From an uncultured Bacilli bacterium (GTDB lineage Bacteria; Bacillota_I; Bacilli_A; RF39; UBA660), in NCBI GenBank assembly GCA_934167485.1, contig CAKPKL010000003.1:62001-126000 (forward strand): DNA of 64,000 bases, read 5' to 3'. The notes beneath the pieces were generated by a model. That model saw nothing but the letters and a program-made list of their open reading frames with translations. It did no database searches and was not told the DNA's origin. This document shows, in pieces, positions 50,778 through 58,657 of this stretch. Each line of letters starts with the position of its first letter. The first letter of the stretch is position 1. Made by a program: the position numbers and the translations under genes.

Positions 50778-50806
50778 ATTATACTAATTTTTATTGTTTT
50801 TGTAAA
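50778..50806 (-). promoter_or_regulatory. Promoter of the 619-aa pilin gene
   Basis: The minus strand reads TTTACA, 17 bases, TATAAT, then AATAGTA and a GAGAAAGTAAGG leader like the other pilin genes. A nine-codon frame (MNKITPGGI) with AAGGA site lies in the leader before the pilin start. Confidence 0.6.
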
Positions 50807-50814
50807 TATTTTAA

Positions 50815-50866
50815 ATAAAAAAAGAAAACTAAAAGAAGCACTAAATTTTTATCTAATGCTTCTTTT
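50815..50866 (-). terminator. Terminator of the MacB-like transporter gene
   Basis: The minus strand has AAAAGAAGCA and TGCTTCTTTT around a loop, then TTTTCTTTTTTT. Confidence 0.7.
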
Positions 50867-50911
50867 GGTTGTTAACTATTTAGAGTCCACTTCATAATCT
50901 ATTTTTTTATA

Positions 50912-53218
50912 TTATTCTGTTCTAAGTGCAACGACTGGATCTTTTTTACTAGCAATTCTAGATGGTATAATTCCACCTATCATAGTTAATAATGTAGAAA
51001 TAATTATTAATATTAATGCATGAACAGGATTTAATTTAGCAACATTACTTAAATCTGTTAAACTATATATAATTGAATTTATAGGTAAATTTAATATTTT
51101 TGCTATGATTATCCCTAAAATTCCAGATGTTATTCCTATAATAAATGTTTCAGCATTAAATACGCGTGAAATATCTTTTTTTCTTGCTCCTAATGATCTT
51201 AATATTCCTATTTCTTTCGTTCTTTCCAAAACTGAAATATAAGTAATTATTCCAATCATTATACATGAAACAACAAGAGAAATTGATGAAAATGCGATTA
51301 ATACTATCGTTATAGCACTCATAATAGATCCGCTCATAGATGATATCATTTCTGCTTGATCTGTATAAATAATTCTATTTGCATCCTCTTTATTTTCGTT
51401 ATATTTATCTAAATAATTTAATAAATCTTTTTTTGAGTCAAAATCTTTAGGATATAACATTATCATATAAGGTGTTGTATCTGCTCCTAAATATGATAAT
51501 ATATTTTCTTTTGTCATAGACATTGTTCCACTTACTCCATCTTCATCAAATGGTAAACCAGTAAGTATATTTGTATCTATTTTCTTTTGTTCTTTTACTA
51601 TATCAGAATTTTCATTTTTTGAAATAACGTAATCAATTAATTCCTCTGTATAAATTATGAAAGATGACTGAACATATGAAGGAAAATCCTCTTTCATTCT
51701 TATTATTCCAACGACATTTAATTCAATAGAATTATCATATAAGTCTTTCATGTCATTATTAACTACAAATTTTCCATTATTTTTTATATATAATTTATCA
51801 TTTAAGACAAGATGTATAGTTTTATTTATTATATTTTTAAAATTAATTTTATCCTTTATATCTATATTTAATAAATTTAATATATCTTCTGATACTCTAT
51901 TATTTGCATCTACAACTATTACTATTTCATTCTTATTTAATGGCAATCTTCCTGATAATATATCATAATAAGCTTCTATTACGGCATTCTTATTTGTTTT
52001 ATCAAAAGACTTTGGTATGGATCCAAAAGAAGTATTTGTAGTATCTACTAAATCAATCCCTTTACTTGTCCTTTGAATAAAATTTAATTTAGTATATCTA
52101 TTATAAGATACACCATAAGAATATTCTTTAGGCATATTTTCTATATAATTTATATATTCATCACTTATATTGTTGTTTCTTACTAAGCTCTCTTTTTGAC
52201 TTTTTGCAGGTAGTACATAATCAATATCAGGAAATTTTTCCAAATGATCTCCACTTAACTGTTTCATTGTATCTGAATCTATATTCATAGATTGCTCTGA
52301 TATTATTACTGGCATTGCTGACATTATACCTTTTTCATATTTTTTTACTTGCTTATCAAATCCATTTGATAATGAAAGTATTAAAGCAATTCCAATTATT
52401 CCTATTGAAGATGCAAAAGCAGTTAAAATTGTTCTTCCTTTTTTGGTTCTAATATTATTAAAAGATAATTTTAAAGCAGTAAGAAAACTCATACTTGTTT
52501 TTTTGTGATTTAACTCTTTGTGTTTTACAATTTCTCCTCCATCATATGAATTTGTATCATCAGTAACTTTTCCATCTTTTAAATTAATAATTCTATTTGA
52601 GTAAAGTTTAGCTAAATCAGGATTGTGAGTTACCATTATGACTAATTTATTTTTACTTATTTTTTTTAATAAATCCATAATTTGAATGCTAGTTTCGGAA
52701 TCTAGAGCACCTGTTGGTTCATCTGCAAGCAATATATCTGGATTATTAACAAGAGCTCTTGCTATGGCAACCCTCTGCATTTGACCACCAGATAATTGAT
52801 TAGGTTTTTTATTTATATGTTCTTCTAATCCTACCTCACGTAATGCTTTTTTTGCCCTCAATTTTCTTTCTTTTTTTCCTACACCACTTAATGTAAGTGC
52901 TAATTCTACATTTGATAGAATTGTTTGGTGTGGGATTAAATTATAACTTTGAAAAACAAAACCTACGCGATTATTTCTATATGAATCCCAATCTTTATCT
53001 TTATATTTTTTAGTCGATACTTCAAATATTTTTAAATCACCACTAGTATACTTATCAAGTCCACCTATTATATTAAGTAGTGTAGTTTTACCACTTCCAC
53101 TTGGTCCTAATATTGATACAAACTCATTTTCTCTAAAATTTATATTTATAGAATTAAGTGCCTTTTGCTCAAAATCTCCCACTTTATATACTTTTGTTAT
53201 ATTCTTTAATTCTAACAT
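50912..53218 (-). CDS. MacB-like ABC transporter: fused ATPase and FtsX-type permease
   Basis: 768 aa. Residues 1-225 are an ABC ATPase (Walker A GPSGSGKTT, signature LSGGQMQRV, Walker B LLADEPTGALDS) of the LolD/MacB type. Then come a membrane helix near 270-290, a large outer domain (about 300-600) and three C-terminal helices of an FtsX fold (GILRSLGARKKDISRVF). Such pumps move peptides or lipoproteins, often in envelope stress responses. Single gene; ATG follows GGGAGG. The substrate is not clear. Confidence 0.88.
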   Translation of the reverse strand: MLELKNITKVYKVGDFEQKALNSININFRENEFVSILGPSGSGKTTLLNIIGGLDKYTSGDLKIFEVSTKKYKDKDWDSYRNNRVGFVFQSYNLIPHQTILSNVELALTLSGVGKKERKLRAKKALREVGLEEHINKKPNQLSGGQMQRVAIARALVNNPDILLADEPTGALDSETSIQIMDLLKKISKNKLVIMVTHNPDLAKLYSNRIINLKDGKVTDDTNSYDGGEIVKHKELNHKKTSMSFLTALKLSFNNIRTKKGRTILTAFASSIGIIGIALILSLSNGFDKQVKKYEKGIMSAMPVIISEQSMNIDSDTMKQLSGDHLEKFPDIDYVLPAKSQKESLVRNNNISDEYINYIENMPKEYSYGVSYNRYTKLNFIQRTSKGIDLVDTTNTSFGSIPKSFDKTNKNAVIEAYYDILSGRLPLNKNEIVIVVDANNRVSEDILNLLNIDIKDKINFKNIINKTIHLVLNDKLYIKNNGKFVVNNDMKDLYDNSIELNVVGIIRMKEDFPSYVQSSFIIYTEELIDYVISKNENSDIVKEQKKIDTNILTGLPFDEDGVSGTMSMTKENILSYLGADTTPYMIMLYPKDFDSKKDLLNYLDKYNENKEDANRIIYTDQAEMISSMSGSIMSAITIVLIAFSSISLVVSCIMIGIITYISVLERTKEIGILRSLGARKKDISRVFNAETFIIGITSGILGIIIAKILNLPINSIIYSLTDLSNVAKLNPVHALILIIISTLLTMIGGIIPSRIASKKDPVVALRTE

Positions 53219-53264
53219 CGTAAACCTCCCTTATATTTTTATGTTTTTATAATTTTATTTTGAC

Positions 53265-53289
53265 AAAAAAAGTGAAATTACTCACTTTT
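53265..53289 (-). terminator. Terminator of the htrA-like gene
   Basis: The minus strand has AAAGTGA/TCACTTT with a six-base loop, then T run, at the stop codon. Confidence 0.75.
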
Positions 53290-54474
53290 AATTGCCTCTG
53301 TAAGATTTATAGTAGTTTCATTTAACTTGTTTTCTCTATAATATTTAACTTTTATACTGTCACCTACAGTGTGCTTATATAAAAGATATTTGAAATGAGT
53401 TACATCCTCTACTTTTTCTCCATCCAATTCAACAATTACATCCCCTACTTTTAGGCCAGCTTTAGCAGCAGGTTTATTCTCTTCTACATAGTTTAAAACA
53501 GCACCAAATGTTACATCACTACCTATTTTAATATTGTAATAATATTGAAGAGCAAAAGTATTTGACAAATCAACTAATTGAACACCTACATAAGGTCTTA
53601 CAATTCCCTTTCCTCCTTCTATACTACTTATAATTTCCATAACAGAATTCATAGGAATTGCAAATCCCATTCCTTCTACTCCACTACCTATTAGTTTTGA
53701 AGAAGTTATACCTATTACTTCACCTTTTATATTACAAATAGGTCCACCACTATTACCACTATTTATTGAAGCATCTGTTTGAATTACTTCCATAAGATAT
53801 GAACCACTTGTTAGGCTTACTGATACCATTCTATTAATTCCTGAAACAATTCCTTTTGTTATAGTTCCCATATAATCTTTTCCAAGAGGAGCACCCACAG
53901 TAAATACTGTGTCACCTAATTCTAGAGTTGAAGAATCACCTATAGTTGCTACATTCTTTACTTTGTCTTTTGATATTTTTAAAATTGCTATATCATAGTA
54001 CTCATCACCATTTACATACTCTGCATCAATCTCTGTTCCATCATTAAATGTTACACGAAATTTTTTACCAGATTCTATAACATGATAGTTTGTTAGTATA
54101 TATCCATATTTATCATCCGTTTTATAAACAAAACCTGAGCCTGAAGAAGATGTCCTATCTCCACTAACCTCTATATAAACAACAGATTCATATACATTGT
54201 TTATTGCAGTTTTCAAATCACTCACTTCTTCAACAGTCGTTGTTTTAATATTTTTATTTTTAACATTCTGAACTACTGTAGTTTTACCATTAATTTTCAT
54301 AATTCCAAACATTAAAATCAAACCTATAAAAAATGTACATATACATAAAAATACTTTTGAATGTAAAAATTCTTCTACATTATTATTCTTTTTATCTTTA
54401 ACTGGTTCTTTTACCTCTTTTTGTGGTTCCTCTATTACTTCAATTGTTTCATTTTCCTTTTCTTCTTTTCCCAT
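53278..54474 (-). CDS. HtrA/DegP-like membrane-anchored serine protease
   Basis: Quality-control protease outside the membrane. 398 aa: an acidic cytoplasmic tail, helix at about 40-58, trypsin-like domain with catalytic H131 (TNYHVI), D161 (YYDIAIL) and S242 (NSGNSGGP), then one PDZ domain (about 295-390). It matches Bacillus HtrA/YyxA in layout. ATG follows GGGAGAGATAAT. It is downstream of uvrA but separated by a terminator. Confidence 0.9.
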   Translation of the reverse strand: MGKEEKENETIEVIEEPQKEVKEPVKDKKNNNVEEFLHSKVFLCICTFFIGLILMFGIMKINGKTTVVQNVKNKNIKTTTVEEVSDLKTAINNVYESVVYIEVSGDRTSSSGSGFVYKTDDKYGYILTNYHVIESGKKFRVTFNDGTEIDAEYVNGDEYYDIAILKISKDKVKNVATIGDSSTLELGDTVFTVGAPLGKDYMGTITKGIVSGINRMVSVSLTSGSYLMEVIQTDASINSGNSGGPICNIKGEVIGITSSKLIGSGVEGMGFAIPMNSVMEIISSIEGGKGIVRPYVGVQLVDLSNTFALQYYYNIKIGSDVTFGAVLNYVEENKPAAKAGLKVGDVIVELDGEKVEDVTHFKYLLYKHTVGDSIKVKYYRENKLNETTINLTEAIKSE

Positions 54475-54542
54475 ATTATCTCTCCCAACTATAACAATAG
54501 TATACCTAAATTATGAAAAAATTATGAAATTTTTATTAAAAA

Positions 54543-54571
54543 AATGAAAAAATAGGTTTAAACCCTATTTT
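54543..54571 (-). terminator. Terminator of uvrA
   Basis: The minus strand has AAATAGGG/ACCTATTT (one G-U pair) with T run, overlapping the stop codon. Confidence 0.75.
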
Positions 54572-57369
54572 AACATATCTTTTAAAAATTGTCCTGTATA
54601 AGATTCTTTTACTTTTACTATATCTTCTGGAGTACCTGTTGCAACTATGGTTCCACCACCACTTCCACCTTCAGGTCCAATATCAATAATATGATCAGCC
54701 ACTTTTATAACATCTAAATTGTGTTCTATAACAACAACTGTATCACCATTATCAACAATTCTATTTAATATTTCTAAAAGTTTCTTTATATCATGAGTAT
54801 GTAAGCCAGTAGTAGGTTCATCTAATATAAATAAACTTTTACCAGTTGGTTTCTTTTGTAATTCTTTAGCAAGTTTAACTCTACCAGCTTCTCCACCTGA
54901 TAATGTTGGAGCACTTTGACCAAGTTTAATATAAGAAAGTCCTACATCCATTAATACTTGTAACTTATCCCTTACCTTAGGAATATTTTGGAAGAATTCT
55001 AAGGCTTCTTCTACATTCATTTCAAGTACATCATAAATACTTTTACCTTTATATTTAATTTGTAAAGTTTCTTTATTATATCTCGTACCATGACATACTT
55101 CACATGGTACATATACATCAGGCAAAAAATGCATTTCTATTTTCTTTACACCATCGCCCCAACAAGCTTCGCAACGTCCACCTTTTACATTAAATGAAAA
55201 TCTACCTTTATCATAACCTCTTATTTTAGCTTCCTTTGTACTGGCAAATACATCTCTAATATCATCAAATACACCTACATAAGTAGCTGGGTTAGAACGA
55301 GGTGTTCTACCTATTGGAGTTTGTGATATATCAATAACTTTATCTATATTTTCTAATCCTTTTATTTCTTTACATTTTCCAGGAACTAATTTACTTTTAT
55401 ATATATTTACTGCTGCACTTTTGTAAAGAATTTCATTTACTAAACTACTCTTACCACTTCCACTTACACCAGTTACACAAACAAACTTTCCAAGGGGAAA
55501 TTTAACGTTAATTTTCTTTAGATTATTTTCACTAGCACCTTTAATTTCTATGTATTTCCCATTACCTTTTCGTCTTTTTGAGGGAACATCTATTTTTAAT
55601 TTACCACTTAAATATTTTCCAGTTAAACTAGATTCATTTTGCATAACCTCTTTTGGAGTACCAGCTGCTACTATTTTACCACCATGTATTCCAGCAAGTG
55701 GCCCTACATCCACTAAATAATCTGCAGCAAGCATAGTATCTGTATCGTGTTCCACTACTATCAAAGTATTTCCTAAATCTCTCATTTCTAACAAAGAATT
55801 TATAAGTCTTGTATTATCTCTTTGATGCAAACCAATACTAGGTTCGTCTAAAACATATAATACCCCTGTTAATCTAGAACCAATTTGAGTAGCAAGCCTT
55901 ATTCTACCAGCCTCTCCACCACTTAAAGTACCTGCCATACGGTTTAAAGTTAAATAAGATAATCCTACATTAATCAAAAATTTTAATCTATTTTTAATCT
56001 CTTTTAAAATTAATTCAGCAATTTTTTCTTGTTCTTTATTTAGTTTTAACTTTTCTAAAAAATCATATAATTCTCCTATAGATAAACAAGTCATTTCATA
56101 AATATTTTTCTTATTTATTTTAACTGATAAAACAGAGTCCTTAAGACGTGCACCATGACACTTAGTACAAGGTAATTCCATCATAAATTTATCTAGCCAA
56201 TCCCTAATCCAACCACTTTTTGTTTCAATATATCTTCTTTCTAAATTATTTATAATTCCTTCAAAATAATCAGTTGTTTTTCTAGTATTACCATTACCAG
56301 ATATATAGTTAAACTCCAATGCCTCTTTAGAACCATATAAAATTAAGTTAAGTTCATCATGCGTTAAATCTTTAATTGGTTTAGATAAATCTATATTATA
56401 GTGTTTAGCAAGCGTAATCATTTGTGTATAAGAAATAGAAGCATCCATATTATAAGCAACAATACCCCCATCCAATATACTTTTATTTTTATCCGGCATT
56501 ATTAAATCTTCACTTATTTTTTGTTTAAAACCTAACCCATTACATTCTTCACAGGCACCATATGGAGCATTGAAACTAAAAAGCCTAGGTTCAAGTTCTG
56601 GAAGAGAAAAATCACACTCAGGACATGCATACTTTTCACTCATAACAATTTCATTTGATCCTGTATCAACAACACATTTACCGCGAGATAGCTTACAAGA
56701 TAATTCAATAGCTTCATAAAGTCTACTTCTAATATCATCTTTTATAATTAGACGATCTACAACAACATCTATATTATGTTTTTTTGTCTTAGAAAGTTCA
56801 ATATTATCAGTTAATTCATACTCAGAAGAGTCTATTCTAACTCTTAAAAAGCCGTCTTTTTTTAGATCATCTAATAACTCTTTATGAGTTCCCTTCTCGC
56901 CATGCACAACAGGACTTAGTACTCTTATCTTAGTATTTGGTTCTAATTCTAGAATTTGATTTGTCATTTCTTCTATACTTTGACTAGTTATAGGTTTATT
57001 GTGATTAGGACAATAAGGTACACCTATTCTAGCATATAAAAGTCTTAAATAATCATATATTTCCGTTACAGTACCAACAGTACTACGTGGATTATTATTT
57101 GTAGTCTTTTGATCTATGCTGATACTTGGGCTAAGTCCTTCTATACTATCAACATCTGGTTTATCTGTTCCACCTAAAAACTGTCTTGCATATGCACTTA
57201 AACTCTCTACATATCTCCTTTGACCTTCAGCATAAATAGTATCAAAAGCCAAACTACTTTTACCACTTCCACTTACACCTGTCATTACTATTAATTTATT
57301 TTTCGGTAACTCTAAATCTACATTTTTTAAATTATTCTCACGAGCTCCCTTAATTATAATTTTATCCAT
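54565..57369 (-). CDS. uvrA: Excinuclease ABC subunit UvrA
   Basis: DNA damage recognition ATPase of nucleotide excision repair. 934 aa: two ABC halves, each with GVSGSGKSS/GVSGSGKSSL and the signature LSGGEAGR. Zinc sites include CPECDFSLPELEPR with CEECNGLG, and CEACWGDG with CEVC. ATG at 57369 follows AAGGTGATTTGT and is preferred over a start at 57390. uvrB is not in the window. A LexA/DinR-like box in the promoter suggests SOS control. Confidence 0.97.
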   Translation of the reverse strand: MDKIIIKGARENNLKNVDLELPKNKLIVMTGVSGSGKSSLAFDTIYAEGQRRYVESLSAYARQFLGGTDKPDVDSIEGLSPSISIDQKTTNNNPRSTVGTVTEIYDYLRLLYARIGVPYCPNHNKPITSQSIEEMTNQILELEPNTKIRVLSPVVHGEKGTHKELLDDLKKDGFLRVRIDSSEYELTDNIELSKTKKHNIDVVVDRLIIKDDIRSRLYEAIELSCKLSRGKCVVDTGSNEIVMSEKYACPECDFSLPELEPRLFSFNAPYGACEECNGLGFKQKISEDLIMPDKNKSILDGGIVAYNMDASISYTQMITLAKHYNIDLSKPIKDLTHDELNLILYGSKEALEFNYISGNGNTRKTTDYFEGIINNLERRYIETKSGWIRDWLDKFMMELPCTKCHGARLKDSVLSVKINKKNIYEMTCLSIGELYDFLEKLKLNKEQEKIAELILKEIKNRLKFLINVGLSYLTLNRMAGTLSGGEAGRIRLATQIGSRLTGVLYVLDEPSIGLHQRDNTRLINSLLEMRDLGNTLIVVEHDTDTMLAADYLVDVGPLAGIHGGKIVAAGTPKEVMQNESSLTGKYLSGKLKIDVPSKRRKGNGKYIEIKGASENNLKKINVKFPLGKFVCVTGVSGSGKSSLVNEILYKSAAVNIYKSKLVPGKCKEIKGLENIDKVIDISQTPIGRTPRSNPATYVGVFDDIRDVFASTKEAKIRGYDKGRFSFNVKGGRCEACWGDGVKKIEMHFLPDVYVPCEVCHGTRYNKETLQIKYKGKSIYDVLEMNVEEALEFFQNIPKVRDKLQVLMDVGLSYIKLGQSAPTLSGGEAGRVKLAKELQKKPTGKSLFILDEPTTGLHTHDIKKLLEILNRIVDNGDTVVVIEHNLDVIKVADHIIDIGPEGGSGGGTIVATGTPEDIVKVKESYTGQFLKDMLK

Positions 57370-57397
57370 ACAAATCACCTTAAACTTCACTTATAAT

Positions 57398-57426
57398 AAT
57401 ATATCATAAGAACATTTGTTTGTAAA
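57398..57426 (-). promoter_or_regulatory. Promoter of uvrA
   Basis: The minus strand reads TTTACA (57426-57421), 17 bases, TATATT (57403-57398). Confidence 0.7.
57410..57422. promoter_or_regulatory. LexA/DinR-like SOS box in the uvrA promoter
   Basis: GAACATTTGTTTG differs from the Gram-positive box GAAC-N4-GTTC by one base in the right half-site. It lies between the -35 and -10 of uvrA, where a repressor would block polymerase. uvrA is a DinR target in Bacillus. Confidence 0.6.
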
Positions 57427-57436
57427 GAGTTTTGAC

Positions 57437-57469
57437 AAAAAAATAACTATCTTTATAATAGTTATTTAC
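57437..57469 (-). terminator. Terminator of the glutamine amidotransferase gene
   Basis: The minus strand has AAATAACTAT/ATAGTTATTT with a seven-base loop, followed by T run. Confidence 0.75.
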
Positions 57470-58061
57470 AACAATTAATAAAATATTTAAATAAATTGTT
57501 TTGTTTTTTATCATAGCTAATCATAGACTCTGGGTGCCACTGAACACCTACAAAAAATTTTTTTCTTTCATCACCTATAGCTTCTATATATCCATCATTA
57601 CTTATACCCATTATATCTAATTTAGTATTTTTTATAATAGATTTATGTCTACTATTAACTTTTACAATATTAGTTTTAAAAATATTATAAAGAATAGATT
57701 TCTTATCTATGACAACACTATGTACATAATTTAATCTTTTTTTATGATTTTTTATATCTAACATATTTCCTTCAAATAAAACACCCATAAGTTGCATTCC
57801 TAAACATATTCCAAGTACGGGCTTGTTTATATCATAAATATATTTCAAAGCGTCAAAATCATATTTTTCAAAATCATCTCCACCTTGAAATATAATTCCA
57901 TCACATAAATTTATGACAGATTTATAATTACTATTTAAAGTTATTCCTATAGGTATTCCATTATTTTCTAATATTGCATTTTCAATATCCTTATATATTA
58001 TACTTATTGGATTATTTTCATCACTAAAAAAAGATCTTGTAACTATTCCTATTATAGGCAT
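57462..58061 (-). CDS. Class I glutamine amidotransferase-like hydrolase (PuuD/gamma-glutamyl hydrolase family)
   Basis: 199 aa single-domain amidotransferase fold. The nucleophile elbow GICLGMQ has Cys86, and the His/Glu pair sits in VQWHPES (His176, Glu178); GGDDF marks the oxyanion region. It resembles enzymes that hydrolyse gamma-glutamyl-GABA or related gamma-glutamyl amides. No polyamine-pathway neighbours are present, so the substrate is uncertain. ATG follows AGGTGATAAT. Confidence 0.82.
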   Translation of the reverse strand: MPIIGIVTRSFFSDENNPISIIYKDIENAILENNGIPIGITLNSNYKSVINLCDGIIFQGGDDFEKYDFDALKYIYDINKPVLGICLGMQLMGVLFEGNMLDIKNHKKRLNYVHSVVIDKKSILYNIFKTNIVKVNSRHKSIIKNTKLDIMGISNDGYIEAIGDERKKFFVGVQWHPESMISYDKKQNNLFKYFINCCK

Positions 58062-58079
58062 ATTATCACCTATATAATT

Positions 58080-58487
58080 TTATTTTTTTATTAATTGTTT
58101 ATTACTCTCTTTTACTAAACTTATTCCATTTATTTGATTAAATAATCTTACTATATCTTTACTAGCTAAAAATTCTAAATAATTATCAATTGATTCAAAA
58201 TCAACTTTATCAACTATATCAGCAAAATCATTCATATAAATTCTAGCATACTCATCTTGATTTAAAAATGTTGCATTTACCATAATATTATTTTCCATAG
58301 TTAAAGTTTTAAATCTTTCACTTACTCTATTTTTAGATTTAATTAATCCTAAATAAAGACTTAAATATTTTTTATCTTGCATAGTTAATAAATATTGATC
58401 AAATTTTATTCTACAATCCTTCATTGTTCTATATATACTCATTCCAAGATATATAGATGTTTTCATTTCTTTTGTTTCTTTTTCCAT
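58080..58487 (-). CDS. Unknown helical protein (135 aa)
   Basis: Soluble, probably all-helical, rich in Lys, Met, Tyr and Asp; no motif I recognise. The pattern IYLGMSIYRTMKDCRIKFDQYLLTMQDK suggests a four-helix arrangement. Strong ribosome site GTGGAGGAAAAAT. It lies 18 bases ahead of the amidotransferase gene and probably shares its transcript. Confidence 0.55.
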   Translation of the reverse strand: MEKETKEMKTSIYLGMSIYRTMKDCRIKFDQYLLTMQDKKYLSLYLGLIKSKNRVSERFKTLTMENNIMVNATFLNQDEYARIYMNDFADIVDKVDFESIDNYLEFLASKDIVRLFNQINGISLVKESNKQLIKK

Positions 58488-58621
58488 ATTTTTCCTCCAC
58501 GTTTCTATATTATTAAACTGCTTAAATATTATTACATATTTTATCGTCGAACTTTGTCATTTTTTTATTATCATTTAGGGGCAAGGTAATAATAATATCA
58601 CAATTTAATATTTAAGTAAAT

Positions 58622-58657
58622 AAAAAATGATAAATTTTCACAAATTTATCATTTTAA
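58622..58657 (-). terminator. Terminator of mutS
   Basis: The minus strand has AAAATGATAAATTT/AAATTTATCATTTT with a four-base loop, then TTTATTT, overlapping the stop codon. Confidence 0.8.

Noticed and set aside
58545..58551. Spo0A box (CGTCGAA, consensus TGTCGAA) upstream of the 135-aa gene
   Set aside because: One mismatch in a seven-base site, no second box, and no link of the gene to early sporulation. Too weak to report.
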